A stretch of DNA of 64,000 nucleotides from NCBI GenBank assembly GCA_026874595.1, contig CM049307.1, forward strand, positions 33,648,862 through 33,712,861, in the 5' to 3' direction. Shown here one piece after another: positions 46,845 to 57,700 of the stretch. The notes beneath the pieces were generated by a model, which did no database searches, was not told the DNA's origin, and saw only the letters and a list, made by a program, of their open reading frames with translations. The position numbers and the translations under genes are program-made. The stretch comes from Sipunculus nudus (taxonomy: Eukaryota > Annelida > Sipuncula > Golfingiida > Sipunculidae). The first letter of the stretch is position 1, and each line of letters starts with the position of its first letter.

Positions 46845-47300
46845 CAATACAATACAATACAATTTTATTGGCTCTTGACAATACAAGGTTGCATGGAGCA
46901 CCAGTATGACATTAATGAAGAAACATAATAAAAAAAATACATCCGACTAGGTTTTTGAACATGTGCAACAATAAAGCCGAAAGAGGACAGCATGGTCCAA
47001 GTGAACGAGCCATACCGGCATTCCCGAGTATAATTCATAACTTTTAATTAAATATTGAGACTCTCTTTCCCGATTGATTGTATATAAGCTAAAGGAAATC
47101 AAAGGAATATTTTGTTGAAATTGAAACGATGCAACAGCGTCTCGCCGTCGGGATATCTTGTGGGATTGCACGTCCAAGGATCTTCAGGCTCACCACAGCA
47201 CAGTGGCGACACCTGGTGTCTAATGGACAGACTAAACTAGCGTTAAAAGATTTGGGAACCAGTGAATAGTCTGGTACCCTACCTCTTAATATCTGTTCCA
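46845..47300 (-). mobile_element. Possible LINE-like 3' end
   Basis: On the minus strand the sequence ends in AATAAA (complement of 46863-46868), then TTGTATTGTATTGTATTG. A polyadenylation-like signal followed by a short repeated tail is typical of CR1/L2/RTE-type 3' ends. The open frame at 47089-47301 has no domain I can name. Extent upstream is uncertain. Confidence 0.4.
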
Positions 47301-47501
47301 TTGTAGGAGAAACCAGTCTATCGTTTTAAAATGTAAGAATTACTTCCGGGTCATACGTAAGGTAATCAGTGTTTTTGAGAAGTGGCAAGACTATATATCT
47401 AAATTTAAGTTTTCGGTTCCGTTGTGTACAGAAAACCTTAATTGAATTTTAAAATAGGATTTTAATAACATTTTCACATGTTTTGTGAAGTTTGTAACTT
47501 C

Positions 47502-47514
47502 CCGCCAGGTGGCA
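47502..47514 (+). promoter_or_regulatory. CTCF-like motif
   Basis: CCGCCAGGTGGCA differs from the CTCF core at one position. Motif match only. Confidence 0.3.
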
Positions 47515-47750
47515 GTACGTGTTCATCATGTGCCCTTTATAAAGCGTCTCACATCTCAGAATACTCGATTGACCTACATGTTGACATTAATCACATTATG
47601 ATTTTTTTTTTCTTTCTCTGGTCGCAGGCTCTTCAATCTTTACTCATTTGTATATTGTGTTCGTTTTAGCTTGTGATTCATCCGAAGCACTTGTGACAGG
47701 TTATGTTGCAGGATTACACATTTACAGTAACTTGAGTATTTACCGGTAAG

Positions 47751-47969
47751 AGTGCAATTTAGGTGACCTGCCGCAAACATGCATTAGTCATAAGTTAAGT
47801 AATATTTGCTTTTAATGAATTTTCAAATTGTCTTAATTTTTATGTGAATCAAATAAAAATGTGTTCATGTTGTTTAAATCATCAAGTAAGCTCCATGTGG
47901 TTCGTGAAAAATACGGACATACAATCGGCAAGGGAGCCCGTTTTCGGCAGGTCACCTGCAGGCTGCACT
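47751..47969. mobile_element. 219-bp mini-element with inverted ends
   Basis: 'aggtgacctgccg' at 47761-47773 is exactly inverted at 47945-47957. The outer 'agtgca' (47751-47756) is inverted at 47964-47969. The interior is AT-rich. It resembles a small MITE. Confidence 0.55.
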
Positions 47970-48165
47970 TTTAGTTGTAACTTTTACACCGAAAATATTC
48001 TTGTACCGACGTTAAACTTGATGATAAATACTTTAAGACCATACTTATTTAATTTTTCGTTTCTCAGACCCGCCGACCCTAAGTTGTGACAATTTGGAAA
48101 ATAAATATAACAGTGTCCCTGTCGTTATTTTTTTGCCGCCGTTATAAAATGTGTCCATGAGTCGT

Positions 48166-48236
48166 GATATAAATCCCCTAAAAAAGTCACCTCCTACAAA
48201 TATAAATCCCCAAAACGCGGTCACCTCCTACAAAAT
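48166..48236 (+). repeat. Two-copy tandem repeat, about 36 bp
   Basis: 'atataaatcccc' followed by 'gtcacctcctacaa' occurs twice in succession with a few differences. Confidence 0.8.
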
Positions 48237-48472
48237 GCGACCCACACGACAGAGTCGGTCGTTTTTTAATTAAGTCACCGCATCTGCCGTGCCCATGGTT
48301 AGTGAAACATTTCCCTTGTCTTTCTCATGATCATCTAAAATCCGAGGATCTGCGGAGATAAAAAGATTTTCGTCGGAGATCTTCCTCAAGTCAAACCGTT
48401 CAAATGTTCTCCTTTCAGACTTTCACGTTTCATCACGGTCATACCTGATTTCAGTTTTATGTTCTTCTTATA

Positions 48473-48802
48473 ATGATGGACCGCTTACGTTCGAAAACAT
48501 TAAAGGTGCTGACTGTAATATATTATATCAGCAGGGATTTTAATATTTCCCACAGGGTGTCCGAAAAAGTCTGGCTTTTGAATGGATCTGCCGAGCTCAG
48601 TTTCGGATGCCACCTCAACGCAGGGTCACGATCGAACTATTGTGACATTCTTGACATCGCGTGGAAAATCCTCTGTAGTCAAGGAATCATTAGGCCGAAG
48701 GCGGAAAAAGTCGACTTATTTAAATCTCTTCGTAAAAATAGCTGCGAATATGTGATTATGGAAATTCTGGATGAAATCAGCTACTTTCGATATTTTGGAT
48801 AA
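48473..48802 (+). CDS. Hypothetical 109-aa single-exon ORF
   Basis: Starts MMDRLRSKTLKVLTVIYYIS and ends DEISYFRYFG with TAA. It lies in the least AT-rich part of the intergenic region. It uses varied codons with little low complexity and has no overlapping open frame of note on the other strand. I recognise no domain, and no paralogue is in the window. The promoter-like cluster at 48863-49010 lies downstream of it, so it is not an obvious partner. It could be a real small gene, an exon, or chance. Confidence 0.3.
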   Translation: MMDRLRSKTLKVLTVIYYISRDFNISHRVSEKVWLLNGSAELSFGCHLNAGSRSNYCDILDIAWKILCSQGIIRPKAEKVDLFKSLRKNSCEYVIMEILDEISYFRYFG

Positions 48803-48862
48803 CCGATCGTTCATGCTTGTAGCATCGCATTTGAGAGCACAGGAATTTTGGCACACGGACAA

Positions 48863-49010
48863 TTTCCCGCCGTGAAATCACATGAATGAAATTTAACGCG
48901 CATGCGTGTAGTATACTATGAATCTCTGATTGGCTCTCTTTCTAGGGCTGCTGGGCGGGGTCTCTTTCCGCCAATCGCGTTGAAGCCCTGACAGGTCGTC
49001 ATATGCAAAT
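48863..49010. promoter_or_regulatory. Promoter-like cluster of cell-cycle type motifs
   Basis: Within 150 bp: TTTCCCGCC (E2F, 48863-48871), GCGCATGCGT (NRF1-like, 48898-48907), ATTGG (inverted CCAAT, 48929-48933), GGGCGGGG (GC box, 48953-48960), TTTCCGCC (48965-48972), CCAAT (48971-48975) and ATGCAAAT (octamer, 49003-49010). The stretch is CpG-rich against an AT-rich background. Which gene it serves is unclear. A short ORF begins at 49043, but the mobile element at 49204 interrupts it. Confidence 0.5.
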
Positions 49011-49220
49011 AAACTCTTAACTCTCAATCAAATACTCGCGCGATGGAAATGCTAAAAATAGCACTGAGCACCTGTGTGTTGTTTACAGGGTGGCAAATAC
49101 CTCGTTATAGACCGCTACCACGTTATACCGCTATATTAAGGGCTCCGACAAGTGACAGATGTACGAACCTTGTTGCAAAACATTTAGAAATGATGTTCAT
49201 CAATATATGGGCAATTCCAC

Positions 49221-49625
49221 TGTGACGGACGTTACATTCAGAGAGACTTTTACCCATTTAAGTCACTCTCACAGTTAAAGCTGTCATTCAAGGAGCCTAA
49301 TCTTATGTGTGTTAATAGCTCAGATCTGAGGCTGTATGACACATGAAAGAAATGTGTCCAGATATATATGTGTCTTTCACCTACGACAAATGTCAGAATG
49401 TGACGGACGTTACATAAAAAAGACACTGAAAAAATTCATCCGAGTTTATTTCAAAATTCTCTGAATCTCAACAGTGGCACAAATTGATCTTTACCCCAGT
49501 ATTAAAGGGGAACTATGTCACTTTATAAACAAATTAAAATATACCTTAAAATAACAGCCTGTTAGCAGGCAGTTCTAACACAGTTCAAAATTCTGTGTGA
49601 CGGACGTTACGTGACGGACGTTACA
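49221..49625 (+). repeat. Left cluster of the dyad motif (4 copies)
   Basis: TGTGACGGACGTTACA at 49221-49236 and 49399-49414, then two overlapping variants at 49596-49611 and 49610-49625. All are on the same strand. Confidence 0.95.
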
Positions 49626-49712
49626 TTTTGTCCAAAGGATGCAAGTGATACTTCAATCAAAACTGTATTCTGAAAAAAAAGGTTTAAGCACACTTGTTGA
49701 TGACTTTGCCTT

Positions 49713-49855
49713 GTCTAGTAATTAATGTTTTGGATGCCAAGTTGGCATCTTCATCACAAACCTTTCAAAATGATATATAAAATATATATTGCAAAGACTG
49801 CATTTAGAAGGTTTGTGATGAAGATGCCAACATGGCATCCGAAACATTACTAGAC
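49713..49855. repeat. Foldback repeat with arms of about 45 bp
   Basis: The left arm 'gtctagtaat...gttggcatcttcatcac' (49713-49763) is inverted in 49809-49855 with few mismatches, around an AT-rich loop of about 45 bp. A partial second copy, with its loop in the opposite orientation, lies at 50017-50120. Confidence 0.85.
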
Positions 49856-50406
49856 ATAGAAAAATCCCTTGTAATTCACAGGTTCACAATTTAATGCAGT
49901 AAAAAAACACTTAATATCTAAGAAAATCCCAAATTTGAATGTCCTGATGAATCAAATCTGCTTTGAAGCATATTACACAAGGACAGAAAGGGAAAGACAT
50001 CTTCAACCTAGTTCATGTTTAAGCACACTTGTTGATGACTGCAGATTATTCAGTCTTTGCAATATATATCTTTTATATCATTTTGATAAGTTTGTGATGA
50101 AGATGCTTCCGCATACGCAAATGTGGCTCAATGATAGAGCCGAGCTCTGACTTGGCTAAGTGCTTCTGTCAAATGCCTCATTTTCACACAAGTAACTGTA
50201 ACCCATGGGTCATGACACTCAGCTGGTTGCCTAGTTGGTATAGGCTATAATGTGACACTAGATGCATATATGTGTTTGATACTGGTTTTCATAAGGATAC
50301 TGTAAAGAAGCCTGTAATTTATCCAAATAAGGTCATGCAATGAATCATGCCAGAAACTGATGAAACACTTGATGATCAATGTGTATATCAAGAATCATGG
50401 CAATCA

Positions 50407-50790
50407 ATGCATTAGTTATTCAGACACTGAAGCTTTTGTATCAATTTTTTAAATATACTTTGGGGGGGGGGGGGGGTAATTACGAGCCCCTATAGCTTGG
50501 AGAATATGGGTAATAGAGACCTAATTTCAAATTTCAAGGAGGTTTTTCATGGAACTCCTGGATGTCAAGTTAAAATATTCTAGATCCAACAGGGACTATT
50601 TGTGTCCAGTAAAAAGATGACTGCTTCTATTGAAGGTCTCAAAAATAGAGCCTTCAGTGCATTTCTTATTCAGATACTGGAGCTTTTGTATCAAATTTTT
50701 AATTATTCGGGGGGGGGGGGGGGGCCTAACAAGCCCCATAGCTTGTAGGACCTAATTTCAGGTTTCCAAGGAGTTTCCAGGTCCAGCCGT
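50407..50790 (+). repeat. Two-copy direct repeat, about 250 bp apart, each with a G-run
   Basis: 'agcttttgtatca' followed by a 15- or 16-G run, 'agcccc.atagcttg' and 'acctaatttca' occur at 50407-50560 and 50657-50790. Downstream, agctcag (50858-50864) is inverted as ctgagct (50880-50886). This may be the tail of the repeat family whose head is at 35606. Confidence 0.75.
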
Positions 50791-51700
50791 AACGATTTGT
50801 GCCTTGCTAACAGCCAGACGGAATGACGAAGGATGACGGACAAAGACCCATCACTACAGCTCAGTTGATAATCTGTCAGCTGAGCTAGAATCCTTTATTG
50901 TGTCATACCTGGTATCTTATAATCATGTGCTATTCTATATTTATTCACTTAATTATTCAGCAGAAGTAACTGGATACATACCTTACTGTACGCTCTTTAC
51001 ACAGCGCTTTACCTATAGGCCTGCTACCTATATCGTAAGCGCTGTTTGTTTGACCTTGTATCCTGAATCGCTACACTAGAGGGGAGCACTGTATTTTGGT
51101 CCAATCAGATGAGACCCTGTGCTGGAAGACACAACCTCTATGGTTGGCTGATATGGTCACATGATTAATAAATAGCAAATATAAATGCTGTTGGCAATTT
51201 TTTAGGGGTTGAAGAGGTCATTGTGTATGAGCTATACCACAAACTTTTTCAATAAATAGTTGTGGTCCTCTTCACTGGGTGTAAACAATTGGGATGCCCG
51301 ATATGCAACACACAACTGATGCGACAAGGTATCTACATAATTATAAGGTGGTTTTGCCAGCAAAGACAGTTTACCACCCAACTGAGGTATACACCTCCTG
51401 GTGTTTAAGTGTATCATAAACGGTCACACCCAGCAGCAGGAAAATCAGTAGCTTCTTTAGAAGCACAAGATTTCTGCTGCCTCGGGAGGGTAACTTTACT
51501 GAGAATGCGGCTGTTTCACTAAATATCAAGAAATATAAAAATTTGTCTTCTTGACCTTGGAAATGACAGGAAGTACCGGTGCATTGTGGGTAAATTTTGC
51601 CATGCTGCAGCTCCACCTATATTTGATTTAAGGAACTATCCTTTGTTCTAGAAAATTGAAAGAGGATAAAACAGCTGATGATTTCTCGATTCTTTGGGTG

Positions 51701-51928
51701 TGTGACGGATGTTACAAGACCCCAATTTTCCCGTGACGGACGTTACATGTGACGGACATTACAGTTTTTTATCGCCTGCTGTATCAAACTTGTCATACTT
51801 TCCAGCAGACTCTTAATATTATTCACCTTGTCTTGACAAGACATAAGAGAATTAAAAAGGTTATTTCAGAATTCCATCTAATTTTTCTACAATAAAAATA
51901 GTTTGACATTAATGTGACGGACGTTACA
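51701..51928 (+). repeat. Right cluster of the dyad motif (4 copies)
   Basis: Copies at 51701-51716 (one change), 51732-51747, 51748-51763 (one change) and 51913-51928, on the same strand as the left cluster. Confidence 0.95.
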
Positions 51929-52295
51929 TGACCCATGAAGATCAAAGTCACCCCTGACTTTCTGACCAGTCACTTCAACAGTTGGGCTGAAGCTTCTTTC
52001 TGCCTAAAATTCATTCTCTAGTGATTACAAAGTGAATGGTATGAAGAGTAATACCCATTTAGTTTCTAGAAAATAAAGGAGTTCATTAATACCTGTTTTT
52101 GAGCAAGTTTCATTGTTAAATTTAGCCATTTTTACGGGTGCAAAATTCTTGCAGACAGAGTATGTTTCAACCATAAATTTATTTAGTTTCATAAAGGTAG
52201 GGGTCTTATGGTCAGATTAAAGCCCTTTGCTGGATGCAAAACACAAATTAATTTTTTGCTCATCATGTCCCTATTTTCATGGAATTGCCCATATA

Positions 52296-54750
52296 CTTAC
52301 GTCAGATATATTTGTTCATATTAGCTAATTTTTTCCCACCTTGCAATTGTTTACATTTCTGAGGGGTAAAGTTTTACCTCATTTGATACATTTGATTAAA
52401 TTTCTGATGGGTATATTTTTACGAGATTTTTTTTATAGTAATTTTTAATTTATGTTTCTGAGGTTTTTTTTCAATGATTGACAACAGATAGATCCTATCT
52501 TAAAGCTGATTTCAGTGATATTTTAAATAAAAAGGACTTTGCTTATTTTCTGACTGGGTGACCCTGATGAACCTTGATATTGCTTAAATGTGCGTTTGTG
52601 TTTGAATTGCATATTTCATGGCTATTTTCATTTGCCTGAACTTTCCTTTATTTGTTGTAAGCTTTATATTTCCACTGACCATATAATATACTTCAAAATT
52701 AACAGTTAATTTTGCAACCAGTCTCCTGAACAGGTCATTTTAAACTTTCCAGCTGTTTTAGTAAGAAAGTGCACTGATGGGTTTGTCAAAAATGTTAATT
52801 TAGTGGAAATTTATTATTTGTTAATTTAAATTGATAAAAGTTTATTTAAAAAGTAGAAAAATCATGATATTTTACAAAAGTTTATTTTTTACCAGCCCTT
52901 CCAGAAAGTATTGAGGATATTCTGCAGATACAGAAAATACTTTAGTTCACTTGACAGTGAGCACATATAGTTCCTATATATTCATTTCATCATTTGTAAA
53001 ATTTATATGGAAAAAATGGCGCTTTTCATTAAAAAAATTTTGAATTATATTTATTTTTATTTTCCCTCCTCCTCCCCACCACTTTTCATTTCTTCGTCCG
53101 AGAAACTTTTTATTAAATAAGTAAGGCCTAAAATAAGACTGTATTTACTCTATGTAATAAAGGTCAATTAAAGGGGATCTCTGTTTTTGCTTCTATATAT
53201 AGTGTGACCACAAGTTTCAAAATAATTGTTTGCTATATAGATTTAACTTTTAAGTAATGTTCAAATAAAATGAATTTTAAATAATTATAATTTACATTTA
53301 TCCCCTTATTTTGTTATAAAAGTTAGTTTTATGATTATAATGACACAGTGGCCCCTCCCCCAAAATAAAAATTTTAGAACGTTGCCCCCGTAAAATAAGG
53401 ATTATTTAATAAAAAATATCGGTAACAGCTTTTATTTTAACAGCTGCCAGTAGTCATCATCAAATGTATATTTGATGAGACAGCTGTCTTGTGTAAATAA
53501 GTACTATACACATCTTTCATCATCACTCATGACTGAACTAGTATAAATATGACTATGTAGTCATGACACTTGAGATGGCATTGTAAGTATAGACTTTAGT
53601 ATTGTGTACATGACTCAAGTCCACTTTTCAGGAACTTGGATTTGTACTCAGATTTATTAAGGAGCACCAGAATTAAAAAATTAGCCCAAGTTCAGCTCGG
53701 GCCCATAATGAAAAAAGGCTAGCGAGTCCTGTAAGTTCTGATATTTATTGGGACTATTGGAAACTGTGAAACACACAACACATATATATGTATAGAGTAT
53801 TGCAGCAGTAGGATATATAAATTCTGACACATATACTAACGTATGTCCCAGACTTTGATGTCAACACTTATCATTGCCCTTGCACAACCCATATCAATTG
53901 TTGTGTGACAGTCTTGCCCAACTATAAATGGCTGATTTTATGAGGTCCAGTGGAAAGTATAGTACTTTTATAAACTGCACCTTTCCAATTCTGCATATTA
54001 CCTTCTTTTATCATTTATCAGCTCAATATCAGAATGGAATTTTGACTATTTAGATCAAATTCTAAAACTTTTAAATGGAATTCGATGAAAAATTGTACAG
54101 ATTACGGTACAGGTTGGTATTGGGGGTTCAAAATAGCCAATCTAACTTGCAATTCGAAGAAACGCGTGAACCAACAAAATTGCAAATGAAAATCTTAATC
54201 TTTTTTTAAAGTATTTTTAAATAAAGACTTAGGACTTGGAATGATTCCCAAAAGACTGACCCAAAGGTAGACTGGACTTGAATCCAAGGACAGACTTGAC
54301 TGGCCTGAACTTGCACTTGGACAAAGACAGCGTGGAATCAGCACAGATAGAATCTGCTACTTCTCAACCAATAAAAGTGTAAATAATTGGGTATATTCTC
54401 TTAAGAAGTAACCAGTTAATGAATTCTTTTCCCCACCAGACTGCACCATTATATTAGGTCTGGGTTAGCATGCCCAAAAGACTACATCAGAGTTTGAAAA
54501 TTGGCTTTTACAGCTTGTCAACTAGGCATCTCTGGTGTTACCATGCAAAATGTGGCGGTAATCAAGGTCATCATATGCAACATTCCATAAACTTATCCAT
54601 AGCTTTGGAGGAGACATGCTAGCTCAAATGATGGAGAAAAAAAAAATGACTGGTGCTGCACCTCTATAGTGACCTATCATGACAATTACACTCACAGTAC
54701 CCAGCAAATGGCTTCATACAAGAAACAAACATGGAATAATTCTTTGTTAT
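52296..54750. other. Intergenic, nothing recognised
   Basis: AT-rich. A short hairpin, 'catcaaatgtatatttgatg', lies at about 53459-53478. No gene, repeat family or RNA gene is supported. Confidence 0.5.
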
Positions 54751-57700
54751 TTTATTCACTTCAACCAGTCAAAAAAGGCCAACAAATACAGTAAAAAATG
54801 TATATATACAATCACACATTGCTGAGCAGAATAGTAAAAAATGTAAATTTGCATTGATTTATCCAACAATATGTTTATTATGCTAAGCAGTAGTAGGGTA
54901 ATAAGCATTAAACTGTAATTAATATTATCTGAATGACCTGGAACCTGATAATTATATCATTTTGTTATGTAACCAATTCTTTAAAAAGAGGTTTATTGTT
55001 AACAATCATGTTTCCACCAGAGGACACTACTACCATGGTTGTAGTGTAGGCATCCCTTGGAACTCTTTGGCCTACTTCGTAATCAAAGGTGAGGTGTGTA
55101 GGCATGTAACAGACTGACTGACTTCTGGTGGAAGTTTTGTTGTGATATGTAACACTGATAAGTTTTCATCCTAAAGGTCCTGTAATCAAGCAACTATAAA
55201 GTTGTATAAGTGTTTTTCCTTTTCCAAATCGGATAACAAATGTTTCTCAAATTCATTTCAAAGTCATTAAGAATTAGACATTAAGAGGCTGTTCAACATA
55301 TAACTGGCCAATGACACTTCAGCTTACATGCCTTATACAGTGCTGGGAAACTATAATGAAATAGTGGAGACCATTTTCCATAGCCTGGTCCAATTTTTAT
55401 ACAAATAAATCGATGACATTATATTGCAATGTTTTGATGTACCATTACTTTCCAATATTTCATAATACTGTCTGAAGTAGTCTAGGGGTAAGGGATAAAA
55501 AAAATTAACTTCATAGAAGGGCTGCAGAAAAAAAAAATTGCTGGAAACACGGGAATAATTTTTCCTAAATGAAGGAAGCACTGATTATCACTGATTATCA
55601 CAATGGTTAAAATTTATAATGAAACTTTTGCTATGGCCTATCTTATGACAGACTTCAGTACAGTGTTAGCTCTGTTTTAATCATAATTAAGTTGAACATT
55701 GAACCAAATCCAAAAAAATAAATAAAACCAGTCCACTGCAAACACACACTGGCCTATATTAGGTACACATGCATACAAAAATAATATATTTTAACAATAT
55801 ATGAAATAAACCTTCCCTAACTATTCCTTGTATACAAAGGAACTTTACAAAGAACAGATGTTGTTAGGATAATGTTCATTTCCCCAAGGATATCTCTTCT
55901 TTCAAAAACTTTTAAATGCAGTGGCAGATTCAGAAAAGTGTCTGCTGACAACAATGTTAAATTTTTACTTTTGAATACATCACTGGTGACTGACCAAAAG
56001 ACTAAACTGGGTAAGTTTGGATTTTCTGGAATTGTAACTTTTTGGCTGTGCTGGACAAAAAATACCAGCAGCTCCTAACTGTGCTGGATCCAGTGCTAAC
56101 TCACATGTGACCTCAGCCTGTGATGTCATACCAGGTGACATAATTTTTGAAGGTTCTTTTTATTTAGTGGTGTACAAACTCACTCTCAGGTGATGAGGGC
56201 ACAGTGTTGTGGTGAAGGCCCTGGCCAGGGGTCTCAGGCTGAGTACAGTTCGATGAAATCCTCAGTCCTTGATATTAAATCCAGCCCCTAATCATAACAT
56301 CAACACATTAAATTATATATGTGGTTACAGTGACCTTGACCAGGGGTCCTAAGGTTCAATAAGTACATCAACACACCCTACCTGGTACATTAATATTAAG
56401 GGTCATGATTATTGTGATGTAATAATTATAATCATGTAAGCTATCACTGAGCTTGCCTGGTCTTCCAGTATTTATAAAACACAAAACCCTGCAAGATGTG
56501 CAGGTAATGTGATGGAAAGTATTCAATTTCTTTAAAACAGAAAAAAAAAAAAACCAGAAAACTGATGTACTCTCCAATGTACACCAGTTACTTCACTTTT
56601 TTTGGTAAAATGAAAAATCTATGATGTAATTTAAGTTGAGATCTTATTGAGGTCATGAAGTTAGGTGCAAGGTGTCATCTAGTGAAGTTAAAATGAAATA
56701 ATCTGAATAGTTTGCCAATTCCTGCTCAGCCAGGCATGAATAGATGCAAGGTGCTACCTTAAAAGTATATATTTGCAAACAGAAGGTGCAAATTCTGATG
56801 ATAAAAGTACATTCAGACTTCCAATATAAGTGCAGGGTAATAAAGTTTAAATCCTAAACTAGCAGGAATAGGTGAAAGAATCTCTGGTGAAGGCTAAAGC
56901 ACCATCCTTATCATGAGGACCAGTGAGAACTAGCGTGAACAGATGACAGATGTTACCTTCTAATGAAGTGTAACTTACATGTATAGAATAAGACTAAAGA
57001 TGAAAATTAGTGATAACATCCATATCTGGTATGGATAGGTGTAAGTTTTCATCTTGTTATTTGTGAAAACATAAATTAATATTTATTGATGAAATGAATT
57101 GTTTTCTTGTAATGGTTGAACAGTGCCTATGGTACAGTATTATACTTATGAGTTACAGCTTTTGTTCAAGTATGATATGTGACATCAACAGGTACAATGT
57201 GCCGAGTTGTTCTGCTCAGGTAAAAAATTTGCATTTAAAATCACATAAGAAGTTCAAACCCATGGTTCACTGTTTGATATAGGTGTATATACAAATCTGA
57301 CCCATGGAGTACATCTCAACAGTAAGAGCCCTGAAATTCCTGTAACATGATATATAACTATCCCTTAAAATGCAGCATACACAAATATTTATGAAATGTC
57401 AAATTTACATTTAGAAAACTGACACGGCAAGACAAATTGATTTTGAAGCAAAAACATAGTCATCTGACAGAAATATGTACAGTTTATCTACAGGTGGGTT
57501 AGCTGCACTGGACGGGTATAGTGGTGATAATCTCACCAATAATAACTACATCAGTATTAATCTTCTAAAATGCACTTCAACTTGCCATGTACATACAATA
57601 AAATAGATGTCTGTATGCATGCATCGTATGGTCCCATCCATTCACTACATTCATATTGACACATTCTCACTACTGAAATATGCAACTATACTGTTCAGCA

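Larger units (their letters stand above)
49204..52295. mobile_element. 3.1-kb inverted-repeat element with eight dyad motifs, TA target
   Basis: 'tatatgggcaattcca' (49204-49219) is exactly inverted at 52280-52295. If the outermost TA is the target duplication, the terminal repeat is TATGGGCAATTCCA, which would fit a Tc1/mariner-like TA target. Eight copies of TGTGACGGACGTTACA (with single-base variants) lie in two clusters near the ends. No transposase ORF is seen, so it is non-autonomous. It hosts a foldback repeat (49713-49855), a G-run duplication (50407-50790) and a repeat end (about 50800-50888). Confidence 0.7.

Noticed and set aside
47478-47669. 63-codon plus-strand ORF starting MFCEVCNF
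   Set aside because: Ends in low-complexity Phe/Leu-rich sequence and shows no domain.
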